A stretch of DNA of 9,666 bases from positions 1-9,666 of the forward strand of contig JAGDMX010000247.1 in the NCBI GenBank assembly GCA_017860725.1, read 5' to 3'. The first letter of the stretch is position 1. The number at the start of each line of letters is the position of its first letter. Of this stretch, positions 1 to 5,491 are shown one piece after another. The DNA is from Chloroflexota bacterium. Lineage in GTDB: Bacteria; Chloroflexota; Anaerolineae; Anaerolineales; UBA4823. The position numbers and the translations under genes were made by a program. Below the pieces are notes generated by a model. That model did not search any database and was not told where the DNA came from. It was given only the letters and a program-made list of their open reading frames with translations.

Positions 1-738
1 CTGATGTTTCTTGTCCTGCCATTGGTGGCGCTATTGCTGCGCACCTCTCCTCAGGAGCTGGTTGCTAATCTGCAAAAACCTCAGGTGATCCAGGCGATTT
101 TGCTCAGCCTTTCCACCTCGTTAACGTCCACCCTGGTGATTGTGATCTTTGGGACGCCGTTGGCGTTGGCCCTCGCCCGCCATATTCTTCCCTTTGAGCG
201 CCTGATTGATACCTTGATCGACATGCCCCTCGTACTTCCTCCGGCCGTGGCTGGTGTGGCCTTATTAATGGCTTTTGGGCGGCGCGGTATCTTGGGCGGC
301 TGGCTGTCGGATTTGGGCATCGAGATCGCCTTTACCCCGGTCGCTGTGATTCTGGCGCAGATATTTATCGCCGCGCCGTTTTATATCAAAGCCGCCACCC
401 TGGGATTTGCCGGTGTGGATCGCGAAATGGAGCAAGCTGCCAACCTGGATGGGGCCAGTGGCTGGCAGGTTTTTCGCTATGTGATCACCCCGCTATCCTG
501 GGCGGCGCTGCTCAGCGGCAGTGTCATGGCCTGGGCACGCGCCCTGGGCGAGTTTGGCGCTACCATCATCTTTGCGGGCAATTTTCCCGGGCGTACCCAA
601 ACCATGCCGCTGGCGATTTACCTGGGCTTTGAGCTGGACCTGGAGGTGGCGCTCACCCTGTCCGTGATCTTGATTGGGTTTTCATTCCTGGCCTTGTTTA
701 CCGTACGCGGCATCTTACGCCGCGACTTTACCTTGTGA
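1..738 (+). CDS. modB: ModB-type molybdate/tungstate ABC transporter permease, 5' partial
   Basis: This is an inner-membrane permease subunit of an oxyanion ABC importer. It would pair with a periplasmic or lipoprotein ModA and a ModC ATPase. The visible 244 residues (numbered from the ATG at position 4) contain about five to six hydrophobic segments, at roughly 1-12, 30-58, 75-92, 110-132, 163-185 and 215-235. The cytoplasmic EAA loop that docks on the ATPase is clear at 143-163 (E-Q-A-A, then G150, then T-P). The stretch 178-206 (ARALGEFGA, then AGN-PG-TQTMPLAIY) is the characteristic ModB signature. The frame is open to the left edge and the first ATG falls inside a hydrophobic segment, so the true start lies outside the window. 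No modC follows: the next gene is convergent after 7 bp, so any partners must be to the left. Molybdate, tungstate or sulfate cannot be told apart from this subunit; molybdate/tungstate is favoured. Confidence 0.88.
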   Translation: MMFLVLPLVALLLRTSPQELVANLQKPQVIQAILLSLSTSLTSTLVIVIFGTPLALALARHILPFERLIDTLIDMPLVLPPAVAGVALLMAFGRRGILGGWLSDLGIEIAFTPVAVILAQIFIAAPFYIKAATLGFAGVDREMEQAANLDGASGWQVFRYVITPLSWAALLSGSVMAWARALGEFGATIIFAGNFPGRTQTMPLAIYLGFELDLEVALTLSVILIGFSFLALFTVRGILRRDFTL

Positions 739-745
739 CCCGTTC

Positions 746-2695
746 TCAGGTCTGGTAAGGCACCTCGATAATCACCACATCGGGGATATTGAACAGCGCA
801 TTGCGCAGCCAGAATGCCGTCTGGGTGTGCAGCAGATTTTGCCAGCGCTTAGCTGGCACGAACTGCGGGACGATGATCGTGATGATCTCGCCGGTTTGAC
901 GGGTTTCTGCAAGTCGCTGAATGTAATCCAGTAATGGCTCCATCAGCAATCGGTAGGGCGAGTCGAGCACCACTAATCTTGTCCCATTGCCCCAGGTGTC
1001 CCATTTCTGCTTGGTCTTCTCAGAGTCAAGCGGGTCGATGGATACATGCACGGCAGTTACATCCTCCGAAAGGTTGCGGGCATAGTTCAAGGCTTGCAGG
1101 GTGCCGCGATGTACACCAGAAACGGGCAGGATCACCCGATGGCGTTGGAACTGGATCACCGGTACATCATAGTTGGAGAGCGACAGGCTCTTGGCCAACG
1201 ATTTGTAATGGCGATGAATGGAGAAGAAAATTGTTACCAGGGTGGGTGTCAGGACCAATACAATCCAGGCTCCATCGACGAATTTTGTTACGGCAAATAC
1301 AAGCATAACCACAGCAGTACATACCGCGCCGAAGCTGTTGACCACCATTTTAAACGTCCAGCGCGGATCAAATTTAAGGATGGATCCCGGTTCTTGTACT
1401 TCCTGACCGGGTTCTAGGTGCCCGGATTTCCACCAGCGCCGCGCCATCCCCGCCTGCGATATCGTGAAGGAAAGAAACACGCCAATAGCATACAGGGGGA
1501 TCAGGGCGGTTACGCTGGCCCGGAAGAGCATGATTAGCAGGCTGGCAATCAGCGCCAGGGTCACTATACCTCGGGAGTACACCAACCGGCTGCCGCGGAA
1601 GGTTAGCTGACGGGGTAAAAAGCCGTCCCCGGCGTGCAGCGCGCTCAGGCGGGGGAAATCGGCAAAGGCGGTATTGGCCGCCATAATCAGGATGATGGTA
1701 GTAGCCGTGATGGTCGCCAGGTATAAGATACCCCTCCCGTCGTAGGCGGTGCGTGCCAGTTGTGAAATCACAGTTTCATGCTCAGAGGGCACGGCATCGA
1801 TTTGGCCGGTCAGGAAGGTGATGCTCAAGAACAGAACACCCAGGATGATTGACATCCAGATCAGGGTCGTGCCGGCGTTGCGGCTGCGCGGCTCGCGGAA
1901 AGCGGTGATGCCATTTGAGATGGCCTCCACTCCGGTTAGGGCGGTTGTACCGCTTGAGAAAGCGTGCAGGATTAGAAACAAGGTGATTGGGGCGAGTGTC
2001 TCGACCTCCAGGTTAGGTGGATTGACGACTGTTCCTAATGTGCCGGCGAAATACTGCACAAAAGCAAAGCCCAGGGTGATGATCATCATCACTATGAAAA
2101 AGTAGGTTGGGATCGCAAATGTTACTCCCGATTCTTTAACGCCCCTCAAGTTGATCAGCATGATCAACAGCACCATGGCGACGGCGATGGGCACCTTATA
2201 GGGGACCAAGGTAGGATAGGCAGAGGTAAGCTGAGCCACACCGGAGGAAATAGAAACCGCCACGGTAAGTATGTAGTCGGTTAATAGAGCAGCACCTGCG
2301 GTTTGAGCGGGTAGCTCGCCCAGGTTGTCACGTGCCACGATATAAGCGCCGCCGCCGCCAGGATAGGCGTGAATCGTCTGCTCATAAGAAATCGTGACGA
2401 TCACTAGCAAGGCAACAATCGCGATGGCAATCGGAAAGGCATACCCAAAGGCGATTGCTCCCGCCGCTGCCAGCACTACCAGGATTTCCTGGGTAGCGTA
2501 GGCGGTGGACGATAGGGCGTCGGAGGCAAAGACTGCTAAACCCACCGCTTTACCGATCGTCTGGTGCGGCATATCGGCAGTGGATAGGGGCTTACCGATC
2601 AGCCAGTTGCTCCAGGTGTGAGTAAGGTTAAGCCTTTTGGTTTTTGAATACGCTCCGTTTTTAACGACCGGTTCGTAATTTGAGATATCTGTCAT
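746..2695 (-). CDS. kimA: KimA-like proton-coupled potassium importer, full-length copy
   Basis: This is a 649-residue APC-superfamily transporter with about 12 membrane helices (roughly 50-490) and a cytoplasmic C-terminal UspA-like domain (about 508-649), the layout of B. subtilis KimA (about 607 residues). The N-terminal LIGKPL (32-37) and SDALSSTAY (58-66) match KimA. Residues I recall as lining the KimA K+ site all have counterparts: D59 and Y66 in helix 1, Y141, T144 and S148 in helix 3, T254 and E257 in TGVEAISNG, and Y402 in PLYAIGVF. It would import K+ with protons at low external K+. In Firmicutes this family is inhibited by cyclic di-AMP, which is not shown here. The start is supported by GGAAAGG (2704-2710) 8 nt upstream of the ATG. 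Automatic pipelines may call it an amino acid permease. It is the downstream member of a tandem pair and converges on modB. No ydaO-type riboswitch is seen upstream. Confidence 0.85.
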   Translation of the reverse strand: MTDISNYEPVVKNGAYSKTKRLNLTHTWSNWLIGKPLSTADMPHQTIGKAVGLAVFASDALSSTAYATQEILVVLAAAGAIAFGYAFPIAIAIVALLVIVTISYEQTIHAYPGGGGAYIVARDNLGELPAQTAGAALLTDYILTVAVSISSGVAQLTSAYPTLVPYKVPIAVAMVLLIMLINLRGVKESGVTFAIPTYFFIVMMIITLGFAFVQYFAGTLGTVVNPPNLEVETLAPITLFLILHAFSSGTTALTGVEAISNGITAFREPRSRNAGTTLIWMSIILGVLFLSITFLTGQIDAVPSEHETVISQLARTAYDGRGILYLATITATTIILIMAANTAFADFPRLSALHAGDGFLPRQLTFRGSRLVYSRGIVTLALIASLLIMLFRASVTALIPLYAIGVFLSFTISQAGMARRWWKSGHLEPGQEVQEPGSILKFDPRWTFKMVVNSFGAVCTAVVMLVFAVTKFVDGAWIVLVLTPTLVTIFFSIHRHYKSLAKSLSLSNYDVPVIQFQRHRVILPVSGVHRGTLQALNYARNLSEDVTAVHVSIDPLDSEKTKQKWDTWGNGTRLVVLDSPYRLLMEPLLDYIQRLAETRQTGEIITIIVPQFVPAKRWQNLLHTQTAFWLRNALFNIPDVVIIEVPYQT

Positions 2696-2800
2696 TAAAA
2701 ATGCCTTTCCGTTATCTACACGGTTTGCTCTCGGTTAATCAGGCTAACCCCAAAAGCCTTTTATCACGAATTCACATGTTTTAGTTAGCGTGATACGAAA

Positions 2801-2834
2801 ATGGATTTTACTTCAATGGTATTGAAAAATCCAT
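2801..2834. promoter_or_regulatory. Extended hairpin/inverted repeat upstream of the left-hand kimA
   Basis: ATGGATTT (2801-2808) pairs with AAATCCAT (2827-2834). After a 3-nt bulge, TTCAAT (2812-2817) pairs with ATTGAA (2821-2826) around a GGT triloop. This gives about 14 pairs in 34 nt, 106 bp upstream of the start codon. It could be an operator for a dimeric regulator or a structured leader element. No function can be assigned from sequence alone. Confidence 0.4.
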
Positions 2835-3010
2835 ACGATTATTGGATGATTCATGTTTGAATCGACCAACAATTGGATAATCTGTTATATAGGACAGAGA
2901 AAATAAGAAGAAGACATCCCTGGCAATTCACTCGGCTTGAATTACGCTTGTTGTTTAAGCTGATGACTCATGCAGACCTGGTCATCCCTGTTATTGTTAG
3001 TTATCGTGAA

Positions 3011-3052
3011 TTCGGGATAAACCCAAAACACCCCTTTTTTCCTTATCCCGAA
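3011..3052. repeat. 10-bp perfect inverted repeat in the intergenic spacer
   Basis: TTCGGGATAA (3011-3020) is the exact reverse complement of TTATCCCGAA (3043-3052), with a 22-nt gap containing a C4T6 run. It lies about 90 bp beyond the stop of the right-hand kimA gene. It may be an operator, a weak terminator, or a remnant of an inserted element. The role is unknown. Confidence 0.4.
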
Positions 3053-3096
3053 CTGATGTTATTATGTATAGGGATATTCAGGAGAAGGCAGTCGGG

Positions 3097-3124
3097 AGCC
3101 GCTGCGCGGCATGATCTGGCGGCT
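3097..3124 (-). terminator. GC-rich hairpin after the second kimA copy, possible terminator
   Basis: AGCCGC (3097-3102) can pair with GCGGCT (3119-3124). Alternatively GCCGC (3098-3102) pairs with GCGGC (3106-3110) around a TGC loop. It sits 17 bp past the TGA at 3141-3143. There is no T-tract on the minus strand, so factor-independent termination would be weak. Confidence 0.25.
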
Positions 3125-3140
3125 GCGTTAACCGCTATTC

Positions 3141-4967
3141 TCAAGTGCGGTAAGGCACCTCAATAATCACTACATCGGGGATATTGAACAGCGCATTTCG
3201 CAGCCAGAAGGCTGTCTGGGTGTGCAGCAGGTTCTGCCAGCCCTTGGCCGGCACGAACTGCGGGACGATGATGGTGATCACTTCGCCGGTCTGGCGAATC
3301 CGTGTTAGCTCCTGAACATATTCCAGCAGCGGTTCCATCAGCATTCGGTAGGGAGAGTCGAGCACCACCAATCTTGTACCATTCCCCCAGGTATTCCACT
3401 TTTGCCTGGTCTTCTCGGAGTCAATCGGATCGATCGACACATGCACCGCAGTCACATCTCCCGAAAGGCTGCGCGCATAGTTCAAGGCCTGCAGTGTGCC
3501 GCGGTGTACGCCGGATACAGGCAGGATCACCCGATGGCGTTGGAACTGAACAACCGGCACATCATAATTGGATAGCGACAGGCTCTTGGCCAGGGATTGA
3601 TAGTGCATGTGAATCCTCCAAAAAATTAAGACCATAGTAGGGGTCAGGATTAATACAATCCATGCTCCGGTTGTGAACTTCGTGACCGCGAAGACCAGCG
3701 TCACAATAGCTGTACACAAGGCTCCAAAGCCGTTCACAATCATCTTGATTTTCCAACGCGGATCGTGCTTCAGCGTTGAGCCCCGTTCTTGAACTTGCTG
3801 ACCCGCTTCAAGATGGCCGGATTTCCGCCAACGGCGCGCCATCCCGCTTTGAGAGATGGTGAACGATAAGAAAACGCCAATGGCGTACAGAGGGATCAGG
3901 GAAGTTACACTGGCGCGAAAGATGATAATCAGTAAGCTGGCAATCAGCGCCAGTGTAGCAATGCCGCGGGAAAATACCAACCGGCTGCCGCGGAAAGTCA
4001 ATTGGCGAGGTAGAAAGCCATCTGCTGCAATCAGCGCACTCAGTCTGGGATAGTCTGCAAAGGCGGTATTGGCCGCCATGATCAGGATGACGGTAGTAGC
4101 CGTGATGGTCGCCAGGTATAAGATGCCCCTCCCGTCGTAGGCGGTGCGTGCCAGTTGAGAGATCACAGTTTCGTGCTCGGAAGGTACGGCTCCGATCTGG
4201 CCAGTGAGAAAGGTGATGCTCAAGAACAGAACGCCCAGGATGGTTGACATCCAGATGAGCGTGATGCCGGCATTACGGCTGCGCGGCTCGCGGAATGCGG
4301 TGATGCCGTTCGAGATCGCCTCCACCCCTGTCAGGGCGGTCGTGCCGCTGGAAAAGGCGCGCAAGATGAGAAACATTGTAATTGGAACCATCACTTCCGT
4401 TTCCAAGTGCGGCGGATTCTCAACTGTCCCGAGCGTACCGGTAAAGTACTGCACGAAACTGAACCCCAGGGTGATGATCATCATGACGATGAAAAAATAG
4501 GTGGGGATGGCAAAGGTAATCCCCGATTCTTTAACGCCCCTCAAATTGATCAACATGATCAGCAGCACCATGGCGACCGCTATCGGAACGCGATACTGAG
4601 CCAGTGCAGGAGAAGCCGAGGTGAGCTGGGCAACACCCGATGAAATAGAGACCGCTACCGTCAGGATGTAATCGGTGAGCAAGGCTGCCCCGGCTACGAG
4701 CGCCGGCAGCTCGCCCAGGTTGTCACGCGCCACGATATAGGCGCCGCCGCCGCCGGGGTAGGTATGGATCGTTTGCTCATAAGAAATCGTGACGATCGCC
4801 AGCAGCGCCGCAATCGCAATCGCGATCGGAAAGGCATATCCAAAGGCGATCGTTCCCGCCGCAGCCAGCACTACCAGGATTTCTTGGGTGGCGTAGGCGG
4901 TGGAGGACAACGCGTCGGAAGCAAAAACTGCCAGCCCCACCGCCTTACCGATTGTCTGGTGCGGCAT
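3141..4967 (-). CDS. kimA: KimA-like potassium importer, second copy with disrupted N-terminus
   Basis: This 608-residue protein aligns without gaps to residues 42-649 of the neighbouring copy, with about 73 differences by hand count (about 88% identity). The K+-site positions are kept: D18, Y25, Y100, T103, S107, T213, E216, Y361. The C-terminal UspA-like domain is also intact. The frame opens only at the ATG at 4967: an in-frame TAA lies nine codons upstream (4995-4997) with no other standard start between. That ATG has only a weak GAG as a ribosome site. The protein so produced lacks the LIGKPL segment before helix 1. A better start with AAAGG lies at 5029 but is out of frame (see the entry for 4871-5029). 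The conserved body suggests either recent damage or continued use from the internal start. Differences cluster in loops and the cytosolic domain, so specialised activity is possible but unproven. Confidence 0.72.
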   Translation of the reverse strand: MPHQTIGKAVGLAVFASDALSSTAYATQEILVVLAAAGTIAFGYAFPIAIAIAALLAIVTISYEQTIHTYPGGGGAYIVARDNLGELPALVAGAALLTDYILTVAVSISSGVAQLTSASPALAQYRVPIAVAMVLLIMLINLRGVKESGITFAIPTYFFIVMMIITLGFSFVQYFTGTLGTVENPPHLETEVMVPITMFLILRAFSSGTTALTGVEAISNGITAFREPRSRNAGITLIWMSTILGVLFLSITFLTGQIGAVPSEHETVISQLARTAYDGRGILYLATITATTVILIMAANTAFADYPRLSALIAADGFLPRQLTFRGSRLVFSRGIATLALIASLLIIIFRASVTSLIPLYAIGVFLSFTISQSGMARRWRKSGHLEAGQQVQERGSTLKHDPRWKIKMIVNGFGALCTAIVTLVFAVTKFTTGAWIVLILTPTMVLIFWRIHMHYQSLAKSLSLSNYDVPVVQFQRHRVILPVSGVHRGTLQALNYARSLSGDVTAVHVSIDPIDSEKTRQKWNTWGNGTRLVVLDSPYRMLMEPLLEYVQELTRIRQTGEVITIIVPQFVPAKGWQNLLHTQTAFWLRNALFNIPDVVIIEVPYRT

Positions 4968-5029
4968 TTGGTGTCTCGGGTGAATACCCCGTCCTTAACC
5001 GATGGCTGGCTGGTGGGAATATTGGTCAT
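4871..5029 (-). pseudogene. Out-of-frame remnant of the original N-terminus of the second kimA copy
   Basis: From the ATG at 5029 (AAAGG 7 nt upstream) the frame reads MTNIPTSQPSVKDGVFTRDTK. This parallels the first copy's start, MTDISNYEPVVKNGAYSKTK. After that point the homologous 20 or so codons containing the LIGKPL segment are missing, and the frame enters the conserved MPHQ region shifted by one. It ends at a TAG (4871-4873) after 52 codons. The first copy has 123 nt between its start and the MPHQ codon, and this copy has 62 nt, so about 61 bp, not a multiple of three, have been lost. A loss of that size is unlikely to be a base-calling error. Ribosomes starting here would make a short aborted peptide, though they could in principle reinitiate at 4967. 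Confidence 0.75.
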
Positions 5030-5065
5030 GGTTTTACCTTTAGATTTGACGGATATTAAATTATG

Positions 5066-5094
5066 ATTGTAATGTGCTTACGATAAAAAGCCAA
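5066..5094 (-). promoter_or_regulatory. Predicted sigma-70-type promoter of the second kimA copy
   Basis: On the minus strand, TTGGCT (5089-5094) and TACAAT (5066-5071) are separated by exactly 17 bp. The predicted start of transcription, near 5059, lies about 30 nt upstream of the original ATG at 5029 and its AAAGG ribosome site. The promoter therefore appears to survive even though the reading frame it served is broken. Confidence 0.55.
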
Positions 5095-5123
5095 GATGTG
5101 CTCGTGATTAGTTCAATATGCAA

Positions 5124-5152
5124 TTGACCGCTGGTGGAAATTGTGGCATAAT
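5124..5152 (+). promoter_or_regulatory. Predicted sigma-70-type promoter of the ileS T-box unit
   Basis: TTGACC (5124-5129) and CATAAT (5147-5152), each five of six matches to consensus, are separated by 17 bp. Transcription would start near 5159, just before the first T-box helix, giving a leader of about 330 nt. The element is divergent from and close to the predicted kimA promoter (5066-5094), with about 30 bp between the two -35 boxes. Confidence 0.65.
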
Positions 5153-5159
5153 CCCAACT

Positions 5160-5470
5160 CACAAGCATTATCGAACAGGCGATGATGGAAACGAGTAAGC
5201 CGGTAGACGGCTGCCAGCGACCCCGGGTGAGGTGCGAGCCGGGGCAGCACGATCGGTTGAAAATCCTTCCGGAGCCGCAAGCCGAACGCCGCCAGGTCAG
5301 TAAGCAAGCCGGGCTCGTCCCCCGTTAGCCAGGACAGCCAGGACGCAGGCATCAATTGGGTATCAAGGTTAAACCCGCTATGTGCCTGAACAGAGGTGCC
5401 TGCAGGATTGCAGGAACCAGGGTGGTACCGCGGGTAGTTGCTCCCGTCCCTGTTGGGACGGGAGTTGTTA
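5160..5470 (+). promoter_or_regulatory. T-box riboswitch (tRNA-Ile sensing) upstream of ileS
   Basis: The 14-nt T-box AGGGTGGTACCGCG is at 5419-5432. Its UGGU would pair with the ACCA end of an uncharged tRNA with discriminator A, as expected for tRNA-Ile. Stem I is visible: GCTG (5210-5213)/CAGC (5245-5248) and CCCCGG (5221-5226)/CCGGGG (5239-5244), with the AGCGA internal element between the strands. After TTGAAA comes ATC (5263-5265), a good candidate specifier codon for isoleucine; its exact place in the specifier loop is inferred. A CCGTTAGCC segment (5327-5335) resembles the conserved region before the antiterminator. The final hairpin (5441-5464) with a T-rich tail indicates transcriptional control. 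Uncharged tRNA-Ile should stabilise the antiterminator and switch ileS on when isoleucine is short. Confidence 0.92.
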
Positions 5471-5478
5471 TTTTGTTT
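5441..5478 (+). terminator. Regulated terminator of the ileS T-box
   Basis: CTCCCGTCCC (5441-5450) pairs perfectly with GGGACGGGAG (5455-5464) around a TGTT loop. A T-rich stretch follows (5465-5478). It begins 8 nt after the T-box sequence, the usual place for the alternative terminator of a transcriptional T-box. Confidence 0.88.
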
Positions 5479-5488
5479 GGAGGAGGAG
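5479..5488 (+). promoter_or_regulatory. Strong ribosome binding site that fixes the ileS start
   Basis: GGAGGAGGAG ends 3 nt before the ATG at 5492. It settles the start at MFKPVSPRLN. The longer frame from a TTG at 5438 would begin inside the T-box terminator and is not used. Confidence 0.85.
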
Positions 5489-5491
5489 CTT

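Larger units (their letters stand above)
2696..3140. other. AT-rich spacer between the two kimA-like genes
   Basis: No convincing gene is seen in these 445 bp. The part nearest the left-hand gene must hold its promoter and leader on the minus strand, but no clear -35/-10 pair stands out. Structures visible are a bulged hairpin at 2801-2834, short inverted repeats 2762-2768/2789-2795 and 2733-2737/2745-2749, a 10-bp inverted repeat 3011-3020/3043-3052, and a GC-rich hairpin cluster just after the right-hand gene's stop (3097-3124). An open frame at 2873-3166 (+) starts at TTG without a ribosome site and overlaps the kimA end antisense, so it is not called. Confidence 0.7.
746..4967. repeat. 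Tandem direct duplication of a 1.83-kb transporter gene
   Basis: Segments 746-2572 and 3141-4967 are collinear direct repeats of 1827 bp each, without any indel at the protein level. Nucleotide divergence is uneven. For example 1662-1762 and 4057-4157 differ at only 3 of 101 positions, whereas the adjoining 60 bp differ at roughly a third of positions. The spacer (2696-3140) is not part of the repeat. Confidence 0.9.

Noticed and set aside
746..2695. Annotation as a generic amino acid permease
   Set aside because: The helix-1 SDALSSTAY motif, the LTGVEAISNG motif and the C-terminal UspA-like domain fit KimA better than amino acid carriers.
2696..2900. Possible ydaO-type cyclic di-AMP riboswitch before kimA, as in Bacillus
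   Set aside because: The region is AT-rich and lacks the GC-rich conserved ydaO sequence blocks; only simple hairpins are seen.
2873..3166. Open frame of 97 codons on the plus strand in the kimA spacer
   Set aside because: It begins at TTG with no ribosome site, overlaps the end of the right-hand kimA antisense, and its product is not recognisable.
746..4967. Composite transposon or insertion sequence explaining the duplicated genes
   Set aside because: No transposase, terminal inverted repeats or target-site duplications are visible around either copy; a simple tandem duplication with divergence suffices.
5438..5491. 18-residue N-terminal extension of IleS from a TTG
   Set aside because: The extension lies in the T-box terminator hairpin and its tail; the ATG at 5492 has a perfect ribosome site and matches the family's usual start.
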